DNA of 64,000 bases from CAVXEH01 sp963805645 (lineage in GTDB: Bacteria > Chloroflexota > Limnocylindria > QHBO01): contig CAWDVA010000010.1 of NCBI GenBank assembly GCA_963805645.1, forward strand, positions 62,001 to 126,000, written 5' to 3'. Each line of letters begins with the position of its first letter. Within the stretch, counting starts at the first letter, position 1. The notes beneath the pieces were generated by a model that had not been told where the DNA came from, did no database searches, and saw only the letters and a list, made by a program, of their open reading frames with translations. Below are positions 8,795 to 16,383 of this stretch, piece by piece. The position numbers and the translations under genes are program-made.

Positions 8795-9697
8795 TCAGGC
8801 CGCGCGGCCCTCGGCCGTGATGGCGAGGAAGGCGGACTCGAGGTCGGCGCCGGCGACCTCCAGGTCGCGGAAGGCCATCCCCGTCCTGCACAGGGCGCGG
8901 ACGGTCGCGTCCGCGTCGTCGCTGCGAAGGGTGATGTCCGGGCCGCGCACCTCCGAGGCCACGACGCCCGGGAGCGCGCCGAGTCGCTCGGGATCGGCGT
9001 CGGGCAGCGTGAAGCGCAGCCGGCGCCCGGATACCACGGCCTTGATCTCGGTGGGGGAGCCGTCGGCGACGATCCGGCCATGGTTCATCACCACGATCCG
9101 GTCGGCGGCCTGGTCGGCCTCCTCGAGGTAGTGGGTGGCGAACAGGACGGTCCGGCCCTGCTCGGCGAAGGTGCGCATGTCCCGCCAGAAGGCGAGCCGG
9201 GACTCGACGTCCATGGCGACCGTCGGCTCGTCCAGGAAGATGAGGTCCGGGTCACCGGCGATCGCCAGGGCGAAGCGCACGCGCTGGGTCTCGCCGCCGG
9301 AGAGACCCTCGACGCGACGATCGGCGCGGCCGGCGAGCCCGGCCAGGTCCAGGATGCGATCGAGCGCCATCGGCTCCGGATACAGGCGTCGCGCGAAGCT
9401 CACGAGCTCGCGGACGGTCACGCCGGCGGTCATCCCGCCGTCCTGCAGCATGGCCCCGATGCGGCCGGTGGCGACCGCGTCGCGCGGCTCCAGCCCAAGG
9501 GTCCGGACGCGGCCGGCATCGGCGACCAGCAGGCCGAGCATGAGACCGATGGCGGTCGTCTTGCCCGCCCCGTTGGGGCCCAGCAGGGCCACGGTCGAGC
9601 CGATGGGGATGGCCACGGAGACGTCGTCGACGGCGACGGTGGCACCGAAGCGATGGGTCACGCCGTCGAAGGCGACGGCGGACGGGGTGCTGTGCAT
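8795..9697 (-). CDS. ABC transporter ATP-binding protein (exporter, CcmA/DrrA-like)
   Basis: 300 aa. Walker A GPNGAGKTT, Q-loop region, signature LSGGETQRV and Walker B LIFLDEPTVAMD are all intact, followed by the H-loop in FATHYLEEADQ. The C-terminal 80 residues are the regulatory extension common to drug-export ATPases. The start MHSTPSAV is chosen because GAGGAG lies 10 nt upstream; the longer frame to 9778 has no such site. First gene of the four-gene exporter/two-component operon. Confidence 0.92.
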   Translation of the reverse strand: MHSTPSAVAFDGVTHRFGATVAVDDVSVAIPIGSTVALLGPNGAGKTTAIGLMLGLLVADAGRVRTLGLEPRDAVATGRIGAMLQDGGMTAGVTVRELVSFARRLYPEPMALDRILDLAGLAGRADRRVEGLSGGETQRVRFALAIAGDPDLIFLDEPTVAMDVESRLAFWRDMRTFAEQGRTVLFATHYLEEADQAADRIVVMNHGRIVADGSPTEIKAVVSGRRLRFTLPDADPERLGALPGVVASEVRGPDITLRSDDADATVRALCRTGMAFRDLEVAGADLESAFLAITAEGRAA

Positions 9698-9820
9698 GGT
9701 CGCGGGATCTCCTCGTGGAGGGCGGTGTGATCGATGGCGCCCCGAGTGTCCGCCGCACCCCGTCTCCACGGAAGTCACCGCCGTCCGGATCTTCGGGTGA
9801 TCCGTCGACGGGCGCGCGCG

Positions 9821-9832
9821 TGACGGATGTCA
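9821..9832. promoter_or_regulatory. TGAC-N4-GTCA palindrome upstream of the ABC exporter operon
   Basis: TGACGGATGTCA lies about 125 bp before the ATPase start and overlaps a TATGAC -10-like sequence on the minus strand. It is a candidate binding site for the operon's own response regulator. Only 4-bp arms, so the call is tentative. Confidence 0.3.
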
Positions 9833-9849
9833 TACCGCCGGCGGGGACC

Positions 9850-10644
9850 TCAGGTGGCGCGGATCTCCTCGCGAGCCTCTGTGGTGGCATCACGCGCGGC
9901 CAGCTCCGCCTGGTGCGCCCGATGCCGCGCCAGGATGGCGGCGCACGCCTCATCCACGTCGTCGGTCAGGGTCAGCAGCTCCAGGTCCTCGTCCGCGATC
10001 TTGTCCTCGTCGAGGGGCTGGTGCCGCAGCCAGTTGAAGAGGCCGCTCCAGTAGTCGCGGCCGAAGAGGACCACCGGGAAGTGCTCGATCTTGCCGGTCT
10101 GGATGAGGGTCAGCGACTCGAACAGCTCATCGAGGGTTCCGAACCCACCGGGGAAGATGCAGAACGCCTCCGCGTACTTCACGAACATCGTCTTGCGCAC
10201 GAAGAAGTACCGGAACTGCATCCCCAGGTCGACGTAGGGGTTGAGATCCTGCTCGAACGGCAGCTCGATGTTGCAGCCGATGGAGAGGCCGCCGGCCTCC
10301 TGGGCGCCGCGGTTGGCCGCCTCCATGATCCCGGGGCCGCCACCGGTGATGACGGCGAAGCCCTCCTCGACCAGCCGGCGCGCGAGCTTTCGCGCGAGCC
10401 GGTACGACGGATCGCTGCGCCGCACCCGCGCCGACCCGAACACGGTCACCGCCGGACCGATGTTGGCGAGCGCGTCGAACCCCTCCACGAATTCGCCCAG
10501 GATGCGCAGCGTTCGCCACGTGTCGGTGTCCAGGAACGGGGCGGGCTCGCGCCGCGACAGGAAGCGCTCGTCCTCGGTGGTTCGCCGCGCTGCGCCGCGC
10601 CTCGTGATTGCTCCGCTCCGGCGCCCGGATCCGCGCTGTGTCAT
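9850..10644 (-). CDS. LOG family protein (TIGR00730 Rossmann fold nucleotide hydrolase)
   Basis: 264 aa. The family motifs GGGPGIMEAANRGA and PGGFGTLDELFE are both present. These form the phosphoribohydrolase active site that removes ribose 5-phosphate from cytokinin nucleotides and AMP-like substrates. The start MTQRGSGRR is supported by AGGAGG 11 nt upstream; the longer frame to 11004 is Arg-rich and would overlap the divergent gene's promoter. The first 45 residues are basic and probably flexible. Bacterial LOG proteins outside plant associates act in nucleotide turnover; the real substrate here is unknown. Confidence 0.88.
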   Translation of the reverse strand: MTQRGSGRRSGAITRRGAARRTTEDERFLSRREPAPFLDTDTWRTLRILGEFVEGFDALANIGPAVTVFGSARVRRSDPSYRLARKLARRLVEEGFAVITGGGPGIMEAANRGAQEAGGLSIGCNIELPFEQDLNPYVDLGMQFRYFFVRKTMFVKYAEAFCIFPGGFGTLDELFESLTLIQTGKIEHFPVVLFGRDYWSGLFNWLRHQPLDEDKIADEDLELLTLTDDVDEACAAILARHRAHQAELAARDATTEAREEIRAT

Positions 10645-10820
10645 GGTCAGGTGAACCTCCTGCAATGCTCCCGGAACGGAGGACGATGGTCCTGTGTCGG
10701 GTGGTTCTCGACAGTTGCCCTGCCGTACGGTACGGTTTGACCTCAGCGGTACGCGCGGTGGCCTCCCCGGCCCGCGGGCGCGCGGTACTGTGACCGAAAC
10801 ACAGTCCAGCGAGGATTCTA

Positions 10821-11453
10821 TTGCCGGACCTCCTGCGGCGCGTCGCCGTGCGGACCCTCGTCTTCGCCGTCGCGATGGCCATGATCGTGCCGCTGAGTGC
10901 GCGATCGGCCTCGCCGATGCCGGCTGAGACGCAACGGCTCCTGGATGTCGCTGCCACGGGCCCCCTGGCCACAGCGGATCGTGGGCTCGCGGGACGATCG
11001 GCATCGGCCGCGCTCAGCCTGCAGGAGATCGGCGCACCCGTCGCCGTCGAGCAGCTCGCCCCGATGCCGCTCCCCACGCCCGGCAGCGCCCGGGCGCAGG
11101 TGAGCTACGGGTCGTTGGCGACGCCGCGACCGGCCGCTCAGATCGTGTCGCCGCCAGCCGGCGGCTCGACCATCACCGGCAAGGCAACGTGGTACTGCTG
11201 CACCGCCGGATGGCGCGGCGTGGCGGTCGTGGCGCTGCCGGGAGCCCTGGGCGGCCACTACGACGCTCCGCCCGCCAGTCGCTCGGTGGTCGTCTGTGCG
11301 GACCGCTGCGTGCGGCTCCCGGTCGCCGACTACTGTGCCTGCTACTGGGGCACGGCCGCCCAGAAGGTGGCCGACCTTTCGCCCGAGGCCTGGGCCGCCG
11401 TGACGGACAAGAGCCGGTCGGCGGGCGTCGTCACCGTCACCATTCACCTGTAG
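10821..11453 (+). CDS. secreted double-psi beta-barrel (RlpA/barwin-like) protein
   Basis: 210 aa from a TTG start with GAGGA 5 nt upstream. Residues about 8-30 form a signal peptide (RTLVFAVAMAMIVPLSARSAS). A low-complexity Ala/Pro linker leads to a C-terminal domain that begins GKATWYCC and contains VVVCADRCVRLPVADYC and DLSPEAWAAV, the signatures of double-psi beta-barrel domains in RlpA, barwin and expansin-like proteins. Four cysteines suggest two disulphides. Likely extracytoplasmic and glycan-binding or glycan-cleaving. Transcribed divergently from the LOG gene. Confidence 0.75.
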   Translation: MPDLLRRVAVRTLVFAVAMAMIVPLSARSASPMPAETQRLLDVAATGPLATADRGLAGRSASAALSLQEIGAPVAVEQLAPMPLPTPGSARAQVSYGSLATPRPAAQIVSPPAGGSTITGKATWYCCTAGWRGVAVVALPGALGGHYDAPPASRSVVVCADRCVRLPVADYCACYWGTAAQKVADLSPEAWAAVTDKSRSAGVVTVTIHL

Positions 11454-11524
11454 GGGCTCGGAGCCGGGGATCGATCGGCGGGGGCCCCGGAGCGCAGCGA
11501 GGCCGGGCGGCTGGACCCCGGGTA

Positions 11525-11530
11525 TAGCAT
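11525..11530 (+). promoter_or_regulatory. TAGCAT -10 box, leaderless start at 11538
   Basis: TAGCAT ends 7 nt before the ATG, and no ribosome site is present between them. Confidence 0.5.
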
Positions 11531-11537
11531 CGGCGCG

Positions 11538-11981
11538 ATGATCCATCCGGTCCGCGTGGGGCACGTGGTGCTCAAGGTTCGCGACCTCGATCGCTCGCTG
11601 GCGTTCTATCGCGACCTGCTCGGCTTCAGCGTGGCCGGGCAGATGAGCAACGTCATGATCTTCCTGACCGCCACCGGGGAGAACCACCATGACCTGGCCC
11701 TCCTCCGCGTGGGTGACCAGGCGCCGTCGGCGCTGCCAACGGCGGTGGGCCTGTACCACGTCGCGATCCAGCTCCCGGACATGGCGGCCCTGCACGGGGC
11801 CCACGACCTGCTGCGCGACCGCGGCCTCCTGCAGGGAGCCGTGGACCACGGCGTCACGCGCTCGATCTACACCGCGGACCCCGACGGGAACGAGATCGAG
11901 CTGTACTGCGATGCGCCGCGTGCCGAGTGGGAGGGCCGCGTCGGCGAGGTGCTGACCACCCGCCCCCTGCGCTTCGACTGA
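11538..11981 (+). CDS. VOC family protein (glyoxalase/extradiol dioxygenase-like)
   Basis: 147 aa. It starts with HPVRVGHVVLKVRDLDRSLAFYRDLLGF, split here as the typical beta-alpha-beta start of VOC domains (HVVLKVRDLDRS then AFYRDLLGF). Metal-ligand positions are filled by His near residue 9, His in YHVAIQLP and Glu in GNEIELY. One compact VOC module of about 130 residues, as in catechol 2,3-dioxygenase-like or glyoxalase-like enzymes that work as dimers. The substrate is not evident. No SD; preceded by a leaderless-type box. Confidence 0.82.
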   Translation: MIHPVRVGHVVLKVRDLDRSLAFYRDLLGFSVAGQMSNVMIFLTATGENHHDLALLRVGDQAPSALPTAVGLYHVAIQLPDMAALHGAHDLLRDRGLLQGAVDHGVTRSIYTADPDGNEIELYCDAPRAEWEGRVGEVLTTRPLRFD

Positions 11982-12004
11982 GCGGCCGCGGGTCGAACCG
12001 CCCG

Positions 12005-12139
12005 TCAGCGGGTGAAGGCGAAGGCGATCACCGTCACCAGGAGCGCCACGCCCACGATCACCACCAGGAGGCGTGCGACCCAGTTGCTGCGCCGCTCCGG
12101 GTAGGGCTGGTACGGCCGGCCTCGCTTGCGGCGGGTCAC
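12005..12139 (-). CDS. small single-pass membrane protein (44 aa)
   Basis: A GTG start at 12139 overlaps the stop of the upstream gene by 4 bp (GTGA), the same coupling used throughout the window. The 44-residue product has a basic, Tyr/Pro-containing head (TRRKRGRPYQPYPERR) and one hydrophobic helix (WVARLLVVIVGVALLVTVIAF). No family is recognised. Its size, topology and coupling make it a likely real small protein; the Arg-rich inside-positive head predicts the N-terminus in the cytoplasm. Confidence 0.55.
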   Translation of the reverse strand: MTRRKRGRPYQPYPERRSNWVARLLVVIVGVALLVTVIAFAFTR

Positions 12140-12597
12140 GAGCGCCACTCCCGCCGCAGGAGGAACGGCGTCGTCAGAGCGTCGCGCGAGCCGACCGATC
12201 GGAGCTGGTTGCGCGCGCGCTTCAGGAGCCGTCCGTGGTACGACCCGTCGCCGTACGGCTCGTGGAGCCGGGCGACGTCCCAGTCGTGCGTGCCGGCCAG
12301 GGCGGTGGCCGGGAGGACGGCGTCCAGGATGGGCTTCGCCTCGTCGATCGCCACGAAGCGCCGTTCCCGGCGCGTGTTGTCGAGCACCGTGAGCAGGTCC
12401 GCGAAGCTGACGTCCACGTCGGCGACGAGGGTCGAGATGCGCTCCATGGATCCGGGCATCCGCTCGGGGCGGAAGAGCGCCGAGAGGAGCGTCTTGCGTT
12501 CCGGGGTCTGAAGATCGGCGAGCGCCTCGCGGAGGTTGGGCACGCCGTGCTCCGGATCCGCCACCGGCACCACGTAGTCGTAGCAATGAACCATCAT
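12136..12597 (-). CDS. hypothetical protein
   Basis: 153 aa from MMVHCYDYVV. Acidic and basic helices alternate and no membrane segment or known motif is visible. Features include PERKTLLSALFRPERMP, a Leu/Asp-rich middle and HDWDVARLHEPYGDGSYHGR near the C-terminus. The longer frame to 13020 runs antisense through fabI and is rejected. A TACCCT box lies 9 nt upstream on the minus strand. The next gene is a 44-aa membrane protein that overlaps the stop codon, suggesting a two-gene unit. Confidence 0.65.
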   Translation of the reverse strand: MMVHCYDYVVPVADPEHGVPNLREALADLQTPERKTLLSALFRPERMPGSMERISTLVADVDVSFADLLTVLDNTRRERRFVAIDEAKPILDAVLPATALAGTHDWDVARLHEPYGDGSYHGRLLKRARNQLRSVGSRDALTTPFLLRREWRS

Positions 12598-12639
12598 CGG
12601 TTGACTAGGGTAGCGCCGCGGCGCCTCGCGGGCGTCCGG

Positions 12640-12645
12640 TACACT
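12640..12645 (+). promoter_or_regulatory. TACACT -10 box for fabI
   Basis: Unlike most first genes here, fabI keeps a roughly 50-nt leader: the box lies 55 nt before the start and ACGGAGG sits about 10 nt upstream of the GTG. Confidence 0.35.
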
Positions 12646-12700
12646 CGCCCGCAACGCGCACCACACCGGAACAAGCACACCCAACGGAGGTACCGCGGCC

Positions 12701-13498
12701 GTGCTCCTCGAGGGCAAGCGACTCCTGATCACCGGCGTCCTGACCGACGATTCCATGGCGTTCTTCGTGGCGAAGGTTGCCCAGGAGCAGGGTGCCGAGG
12801 TCCTGCTGACCAACGTCGGGAAGGGGGTTCGCCTCACGGAGCGTGTCGCGCGGCGCCTGCCGGTCACCCCGGACGTGATGCAGATGGACGTCAACAACCC
12901 GGACGACGTCGCTGCCGTGTCGGACGAGGTGACGCGTCGCTGGGGTCGCGTGGACGGCGTCCTCCACTCCATCGGCTTCATGGCTGCCGAGGGCCTGGGC
13001 GGCCACTTCATGGAAGCCACCTGGGAGAGCGTGGGTCCCGGGTTCCAGACATCGGCCTACTCGCTCAAGGCGCTGACGGCGGGCATGCTCGAGCCGCTGA
13101 AGGTTGCCGGCGCCGATGGTGGCGCGTCCGTGGTCAGCCTCACCTTCGACGCCCGCTTCGCCTGGCCGATCTACGACTGGATGGGCGTCGCCAAGGCGGG
13201 CCTGGAGTCGGTGACCCGCTACCTGGCCCGCGACCTGGGGCCGCTCGGGATCCGGGTCAACACGGTCTCGGCAGGACCCATCCGCACCATGGCCGGCAAG
13301 AGCATCCCGGGATTCGACCAGATCTCCGAGCACTGGGCCCGACGCGCGCCCCTGGGCTGGGACCTCCACGACGCCACCGCGGTGGGCGACATGTGCTGCT
13401 TCCTGATGAGCGGCATGGCGCGCCTGACGAGCGGGGAGATGATCCACGTCGACGGCGGGTACCACGCCATGGGCACCGACATCGACTGGGAGCGCTGA
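12701..13498 (+). CDS. fabI: enoyl-[acyl-carrier-protein] reductase (NADH), FabI/InhA type
   Basis: 265 aa. An SDR-fold reductase of the last step of fatty-acid elongation. The N-terminal LLEGKRLLITGVLTDDSMAF is the FabI-specific dinucleotide motif. The catalytic pair is in PIYDWMGVAKA (Tyr-x6-Lys), and AGPIRTMAGKSIPGF is the substrate-loop motif. The Asp-Trp after the Tyr and the C-terminal block resemble mycobacterial InhA more than E. coli FabI. Start is a GTG with GGAGG upstream. Single-gene unit, transcribed divergently from the gene at 12136-12597. Confidence 0.95.
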   Translation: MLLEGKRLLITGVLTDDSMAFFVAKVAQEQGAEVLLTNVGKGVRLTERVARRLPVTPDVMQMDVNNPDDVAAVSDEVTRRWGRVDGVLHSIGFMAAEGLGGHFMEATWESVGPGFQTSAYSLKALTAGMLEPLKVAGADGGASVVSLTFDARFAWPIYDWMGVAKAGLESVTRYLARDLGPLGIRVNTVSAGPIRTMAGKSIPGFDQISEHWARRAPLGWDLHDATAVGDMCCFLMSGMARLTSGEMIHVDGGYHAMGTDIDWER

Positions 13499-13515
13499 CC
13501 GACTTCCCCGACCGC

Positions 13516-13926
13516 TCAGGCGCGGGCGACTCCGCCGGGCTGGTACATGAGGTTGACCGACAGCGACGTGCTGCCCAGCAGCCGATCACCCTCCCGGAGC
13601 TCGACCTCATGGCGCCCGAGCTCGCGCACCTCGAGCCCGTTGAGATCCGCCACGATGTTCGCCGTGGCCGTCCCCTCCGGGACCTCCATGTGAAGCTGCG
13701 GCTGGCGCTGCAGGAGAGGCTCCCCCCGGGGCGAGACGACCTGCAGGGTCAGATCGTGGGTGCCGGGCTCGGCGTCCAGGACCGCGACGATGAAGAGGCG
13801 CGGGTGGACGGCGGGAAGCCGCGCCACGTTGATCTGGCCGAAGATGCCGATGGCGCTGATCTTCCCGTCCTGGCCCGTGAGGGCATGGTCGCAGAGAAGG
13901 AGGGTGCGCAGACCGAGGGATTCCAC
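13516..13926 (-). CDS. DUF6941-like small protein
   Basis: 136 aa. The segment CDHALTGQDGKISAIGIFGQINVARLP resembles DUF6941 proteins, in two pieces: an N-terminal CDHALT-DGKI strand and IGIFGQI. The fold looks all-beta and function is unknown. I choose the GTG at 13926 (VESLGLRTLLL) over the ATG at 13950, because a TAGACT box lies between them, 7 nt before the GTG; translation from 13950 would need a transcript starting further upstream. Confidence 0.6.
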   Translation of the reverse strand: MESLGLRTLLLCDHALTGQDGKISAIGIFGQINVARLPAVHPRLFIVAVLDAEPGTHDLTLQVVSPRGEPLLQRQPQLHMEVPEGTATANIVADLNGLEVRELGRHEVELREGDRLLGSTSLSVNLMYQPGGVARA

Positions 13927-13933
13927 GGCGACC

Positions 13934-13939
13934 AGTCTA
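13934..13939 (-). promoter_or_regulatory. TAGACT -10 box, decides start at 13926
   Basis: Box ends 7 nt before the GTG start and lies downstream of the alternative ATG, so it argues for the shorter protein. Confidence 0.45.
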
Positions 13940-13962
13940 CCCCGTGCCATGCGCCTTCCCGG

Positions 13963-14451
13963 TCAGGCGCCGGCGGTCGGCGCGTACAGGTCCGGATCGA
14001 GGAGCCAGGCGATCTCGCCGGTGCCCGCCTCCGGCACCCCGGGAAACTCGACGCAGGCCAGCGATCCGGGGCGCAGCCGGACCGAGATCGCTCCGGTGAG
14101 CAGCTCGATCGCCGATCCCAGGTCCGGCTGGTGTCCCACGAAGAGGACCCGCCGCGCGTCCGGGTGGGCCGCCATCGCCTGGGCGAGCTCCGGCCAGCCC
14201 GCACCGGGAAGCAGCCGATCGTCCACGATCGGTGGGCCGGCGTGGCCCACGCCCTCGCAGAAGAGCTGCGCCGTCTCCACGGCGCGGGGCAGCGGGGAGG
14301 TGATGACCACCGCTGGACGCAGGTTCAGGCGTCGCCAGACCGGTCCGGCCCGGCGCAGCGCAGCGGCGCCCTCGTCGGTGAGGCGGCGGCCCCCGTCGTC
14401 GCCTCCGTGGGCCTCCTCCGCCCGCCCGTGGCGGAGGAAGTAGAGGATCAC
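13963..14451 (-). CDS. sixA: SixA-like phosphohistidine phosphatase (histidine phosphatase superfamily)
   Basis: 162 aa, the usual size of SixA. The RHG signature is at residues 7-9 (LYFLRHGRAEE), a second conserved Arg is in SPLPRAVETAQ, and the second catalytic His is in LFVGHQPDLGSA. SixA enzymes remove phosphate from phosphohistidine residues. The ATG overlaps the stop of the upstream Hsp20 gene by 4 bp, so the two are co-expressed. Confidence 0.85.
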   Translation of the reverse strand: MILYFLRHGRAEEAHGGDDGGRRLTDEGAAALRRAGPVWRRLNLRPAVVITSPLPRAVETAQLFCEGVGHAGPPIVDDRLLPGAGWPELAQAMAAHPDARRVLFVGHQPDLGSAIELLTGAISVRLRPGSLACVEFPGVPEAGTGEIAWLLDPDLYAPTAGA

Positions 14452-14843
14452 GCCGGGATCCCGCCGCGCTCGCCCGGGTGTCCGAATGCCAGGCCGCGGG
14501 CATGCCCGGTCCGCCCGACGTGGATCTCGTGCCCGACCGTGGTGGCGGCCTTGGGGAAGGTGATGCTGAGCACCCCGTTGCCGAACGCCACGTTGGCGCG
14601 CAGCGCATCAACGGCCGTGGGGAGCGCGATGGTCCGCTCGTACGGGCCGTAGCTCCATTCGCGCAGCAGGTAGACCAGGCGCTCCTGGCCGGGCCCGTGC
14701 TCATCCGCGCTCACGGTGAGGTGGCCGTCATCGGTGACCTCGACGGCGATGTCCTCGGGAGCCACGCCGGGCATCGGAGCGGTGACCATCAGCTCCCGGT
14801 CGTTCTCGTACAGGTTGATGGGAATGGCGGTTGCATCGGTCAT
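14448..14843 (-). CDS. Hsp20/alpha-crystallin family small heat shock protein
   Basis: 131 aa. The alpha-crystallin domain runs from about residue 15 (DRELMVTAPMPGVAPEDIAVEV) written here as PMPGVAPEDIAVEV, through REWSYGPYERTIALP, to the beta-strand 9 motif NGVLSITFPKA. The C-terminal tail is short, without an IXI motif. Start MTDATAIPINL has GGGAGG upstream; the longer frame to 15047 overlaps the homogentisate dioxygenase end. Likely an ATP-independent chaperone; first gene of a unit with sixA. Confidence 0.88.
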   Translation of the reverse strand: MTDATAIPINLYENDRELMVTAPMPGVAPEDIAVEVTDDGHLTVSADEHGPGQERLVYLLREWSYGPYERTIALPTAVDALRANVAFGNGVLSITFPKAATTVGHEIHVGRTGHARGLAFGHPGERGGIPA

Positions 14844-14988
14844 GCCTGACCCTCCCGTGCCTGCCCTCGGAGGAGGGCGGACGTGCCGGATTCGGATTCG
14901 ACGCCACCATGGTGGGCCGGCGTCGTGTCCGCGTCCAGTTGCGCCCGGGCCGCGTCGACGGGACCTTCGGCAGATCGCGCGTGCGCGG

Positions 14989-16212
14989 TCAGTCCGGGAA
15001 CGCCTCCGGCCCGCGCTCGGAGAGCTCGCGGGTGTTGGCCTCCGCATCCTCGGGCGGGAGCCAGCTGTACGGGTATCGGTCGTCCTCCAGGGCGACCGCC
15101 TGCTCGGTCAGGTGCAGCGGGTGGAAGGTGTCGATCATGACCGCCAGCTCCTCCGTCGCGTCCTTGCCGATGGAGGCCTCCGCGGTTCCCGGGTGCGGCC
15201 CGTGCGGGATGCCGGCCGGGTGGACGGTGAATGAGCTGGTGTCCACTCCGCGGCGGCTCATGAAGTTGCCGGCCACGTAGTAGATGACCTCGTCGGAGTT
15301 GATGTTGCTGTGGTTGTAGGGCGCCGGGATCGCCAGCGGGTGGTAGTCGAACTTGCGCGGCACGAAGCTGCAGATGACGAAGTTCCGCGGCTGGAAGGTC
15401 AGGTGGACGGGCGGGGGCTGGTGGACACGCCCGGTGATCGGCTCGAAGTCGCCGATGTTGAAGGCGAACGGCCACAGGTAGCCGTCCCAGCCCACCACGT
15501 CGAACGGGTGCTGGTGGTAGTGGTAGGCGGTGAGGCGGCCCCGGGTCTTGATCTCGACGACGAAGTCGCCGGTCTCCAGGTTGGGTGCCATCTCCTCCGG
15601 CGGCCGGATGTCGCGCTGGCAGTACGGCGCGTGCTCGAGGAGCTGCCCGTAGTCGTTGCGGTATCGACGCGGCGGCTCGATCTCCGACGGGCATTCCAGC
15701 CAGAGCATCCGCTGCGGCTCCGGTCCGGGCATGACCCGGTACGTGGTCCCGATGGGAATGACGAGGTAGTCGCCCGGCCCGTAGCTGATGGGTCCGAAGA
15801 CGGTCTCCAGCGTGCCGGTGCCCTCGTGGACGAAGAACATCTCGTCCGCCTCGCCGTTGCGGTAGAAGCGCTCCATGGGCTCGGCCGGCCGCACGACACC
15901 GAAGGTCACGTCGGCGTTGGTGAAGAGGGGGATCCGTCCGCTGATGGCGGTGCCGGCGGGCTCGACGTCCTGCGTGTTGACCAGGTGATGCCGATGGGGT
16001 CCCGTGCGGTCCGCCGCCGCGGGCTCGATGATCACCTCGGCGACCTTCTCGACCCGATGCGTCTGGGTTGGCGGGGTGTGGTGGTAGAGGAGGCTGGCCC
16101 GTCCGGCGAACCCCTCCACGCCAAAGAGCTCCTCCGCGTAGAGCGTGCCGTCCGGCTTGCGGAACTGGGTGTGCCGCTTGTGCGGCACCTGGCCTCGCTG
16201 GACGTAGAACAC
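14989..16212 (-). CDS. hmgA: homogentisate 1,2-dioxygenase
   Basis: 407 aa. Ring-cleavage enzyme of tyrosine degradation, converting homogentisate to maleylacetoacetate. Iron ligands are in PYNHSNINSDEVIYY (His and Glu) and AGIPHGPHP (His). The N-terminus FYVQRGQVPHKRHTQFR matches bacterial HmgA. I choose the GTG at 16212, preceded by GAGAGGAA; the ATG at 16245 overlaps the -10 sequence TACAAT and so cannot be on that transcript. Other tyrosine-pathway genes are 7-10 kb away (FAH family at 22898, HPPD at 25046). Confidence 0.88.
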   Translation of the reverse strand: MFYVQRGQVPHKRHTQFRKPDGTLYAEELFGVEGFAGRASLLYHHTPPTQTHRVEKVAEVIIEPAAADRTGPHRHHLVNTQDVEPAGTAISGRIPLFTNADVTFGVVRPAEPMERFYRNGEADEMFFVHEGTGTLETVFGPISYGPGDYLVIPIGTTYRVMPGPEPQRMLWLECPSEIEPPRRYRNDYGQLLEHAPYCQRDIRPPEEMAPNLETGDFVVEIKTRGRLTAYHYHQHPFDVVGWDGYLWPFAFNIGDFEPITGRVHQPPPVHLTFQPRNFVICSFVPRKFDYHPLAIPAPYNHSNINSDEVIYYVAGNFMSRRGVDTSSFTVHPAGIPHGPHPGTAEASIGKDATEELAVMIDTFHPLHLTEQAVALEDDRYPYSWLPPEDAEANTRELSERGPEAFPD

Positions 16213-16243
16213 GCGCTCGTTTCCTCTCGATTGGGGTCGTTGC

Positions 16244-16258
16244 ATTGTACCGATCGGT
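16244..16258 (-). promoter_or_regulatory. hmgA promoter with ACCGATCGGT operator
   Basis: On the minus strand the 10-bp perfect palindrome ACCGATCGGT (16249-16258) abuts and overlaps the -10 sequence TACAAT (16249-16244). A repressor bound there would block hmgA. The sequence is seen; the regulator is unknown. Confidence 0.5.
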
Positions 16259-16383
16259 GTCCGAAGGACGACTCCGCCGGCGTCGGATTGGCGCTGGTCA
16301 CACCGGGGGACGAGGACCCATCCTTGTGCCAGTCGGAACACAACGGACCCGATCGGGCCCGCACCGCAGAAGAGGTATTGGCA

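Noticed and set aside
10723..10735. CCGTACGG-containing palindrome between the divergent LOG and barrel genes
   Set aside because: Short and without a well-placed -35/-10 around it; no stronger reason to call an operator.
15310..16383. 602-aa frame starting at 15310 for the EGH membrane protein
   Set aside because: The first 350 residues are antisense to homogentisate dioxygenase. The AAGAGG-preceded ATG at 16384 is preferred.
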